Source of the DNA: an uncultured Lachnospiraceae bacterium
GTDB taxonomy: Bacteria > Bacillota > Clostridia > Lachnospirales > Lachnospiraceae
DNA: 7,313 nucleotides
Direction: 5' to 3'
Assembly (NCBI GenBank): GCA_902803635.1
Contig: CADCQU010000100.1
Span: 1-7,313, forward strand
This document shows, piece by piece, positions 6,634-7,313 of this stretch. The notes beneath the pieces were generated by a model that worked only from the letters and a program-made list of their open reading frames with translations, had not been told where the DNA came from and did not search any database. Numbering within the stretch: the first letter of the stretch is position 1; each line of letters begins with the position of its first letter. The translations under genes were made by a program, and so were the position numbers.

Positions 6634-6657
6634 GAGAGACCGCCTTCGCGGTCCCTC
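6634..6657 (+). promoter_or_regulatory. Leader hairpin before the secreted protein gene
   Basis: GAGAGACCGC (6634-6643) pairs with GCGGTCCCTC (6648-6657) with one mismatch and a CTTC loop. It ends 14 bases before AGGAGGT (6672-6678). No T-run follows. It is best read as a 5' stabilising or translation-modulating structure. Confidence 0.5.
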
Positions 6658-6682
6658 ACACATTTCATCTCAGGAGGTTACC

Positions 6683-7313
6683 ATGAACACAAAACGTATC
6701 CGCAAGTTCTCCGTCGCCCTTGTCTTCGGCATCCTTTTCACCCTTCTTCTTTCGGTGAATGCATTTGCCGCGGACAAGTATGTCACCAAGGCTCTGACGA
6801 CTGGCCAGGCCGTCGCCGTCACCAACGAATCCACCACAAGCGGGACCACCACCTACACCATGTACAAGTTCACCGTTCCCGCAGGCAAGTATGTCTCCCT
6901 GACCTGCGTCTCTGTCGCCGAACGCTATGGAAATGCCACGATTTACACGAAGGCAAACACAGGCAGCTCCTATCGCGTAGCCAGCACCTCTGCTGCAACG
7001 AAGGGAAAATCGTGGACGGAAAAGATTGCCCTGGAGCCGGGCACGTACTATCTCTCCTTCTACAACGTGTCCAAAGCGAAGCTTGACCTCGTAACCAGCC
7101 CGAACAAGGCGAACTACTGCCGTTCTAAGGCCCAGGCGCTTAAAGCCGGCACGGCTGTCACCATCGTCCAGACTCCGGACACCGACTATGACCGTTGGTA
7201 CAAGGTTTCCCTTACCACGGCCAAGAAGCTGAAGATTACCTCCAACACCTCGATGTACATCACCGTTTACAACAAGAACGGCGCCCGCTGCCCGCTGGAC
7301 AGCTACAACAGCA
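6683..7313 (+). CDS. Secreted protein with PPC-like beta-sandwich repeats (3' end missing)
   Basis: An open frame of 210 codons from ATG 6683 runs off the window with no stop. AGGAGGT (6672-6678) lies just before the ATG. Residues 1-30 form a clear signal peptide: MNTKRIRK, a hydrophobic core (about 9-25) and NAFAA, with cleavage after Ala29 or Ala30. The mature part holds two similar beta-rich units. The first (about 31-139) has YKFTVPAGKYVSL, ATIYTK and LEPGTYYLSFYN. The second (about 145-210) has LKAGTAV, DRWYKVSLTTAKKLKIT and MYITVYNKNG. This layout of entry strand, W/YYKV or YKF strand, then a GTYYL strand resembles bacterial pre-peptidase C-terminal (PPC) domains, which are usually accessory domains of secreted enzymes or surface proteins. 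Three mature cysteines are visible (75, 146, 203). No catalytic domain or anchor is visible in the part seen, so the overall function is unknown. It is transcribed from its own promoter. Confidence 0.75.
   Translation, partial: MNTKRIRKFSVALVFGILFTLLLSVNAFAADKYVTKALTTGQAVAVTNESTTSGTTTYTMYKFTVPAGKYVSLTCVSVAERYGNATIYTKANTGSSYRVASTSAATKGKSWTEKIALEPGTYYLSFYNVSKAKLDLVTSPNKANYCRSKAQALKAGTAVTIVQTPDTDYDRWYKVSLTTAKKLKITSNTSMYITVYNKNGARCPLDSYNS

Noticed and set aside
6571..7086. 171-codon frame starting at a TTG overlapping the promoter
   Set aside because: It lies in a different frame from the signal-peptide gene, and its start overlaps the -10 box.

Overview
The window looks like a chromosomal segment from a fairly GC-rich member of the Bacillota, probably Clostridia close to Lachnospiraceae. 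This rests on strong AGGAGG-type ribosome binding sites, a Clostridia-style Rpn-family nuclease with a Gly-Glu-Lys/Met repeat tail, a YfhO-type membrane protein, and the start of a YNKLWK-type XRE regulator. The assignment is an inference from gene families, not a marker-gene result.

Layout. Positions 1-797 are AT-rich and hold no intact gene. They contain what looks like the broken start of an XRE-type regulator on the minus strand running off the left edge, a possible degenerate nuclease tail, and a perfect 17-bp inverted repeat (86-102 / 455-471). Positions 798-1787 encode an intact Rpn/PD-(D/E)XK nuclease-transposase protein, followed by a clear intrinsic terminator (1814-1869). Positions 1870-2186 form a regulatory gap with a candidate promoter, a short RBS-led leader ORF and a hairpin just before the next ribosome binding site. 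Positions 2187-3314 encode a WecE/RffA-type sugar aminotransferase. Positions 3437-6334 encode a 965-residue YfhO-family polytopic membrane protein. Positions 6335-6682 hold a roughly 145-bp imperfect palindromic element, then a good promoter and a leader hairpin. Positions 6683-7313 are the start of a secreted protein with PPC-like beta-sandwich repeats that runs off the right edge.

How the genes may work together. WecE makes a TDP-linked 4-amino-4,6-dideoxygalactose, and YfhO-family proteins are GT-C-like membrane proteins implicated in glycosylating envelope polymers. The two genes are co-directional, 122 bp apart, with no convincing terminator between them, so a shared role in decorating a surface glycan is a reasonable but unproven idea. 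The third gene of this block is also an envelope or secreted protein, but it has its own promoter beyond the palindromic element. The Rpn gene with its own terminator, and the wreckage to its left, look like accessory DNA.

I see no complete, clearly novel multi-gene system. The best leads are the inverted repeat with the broken regulator at the left, the leader ORF plus hairpin before wecE, the palindromic element at 6356-6500, and an apparent excess of the word CAAATG/CATTTG.
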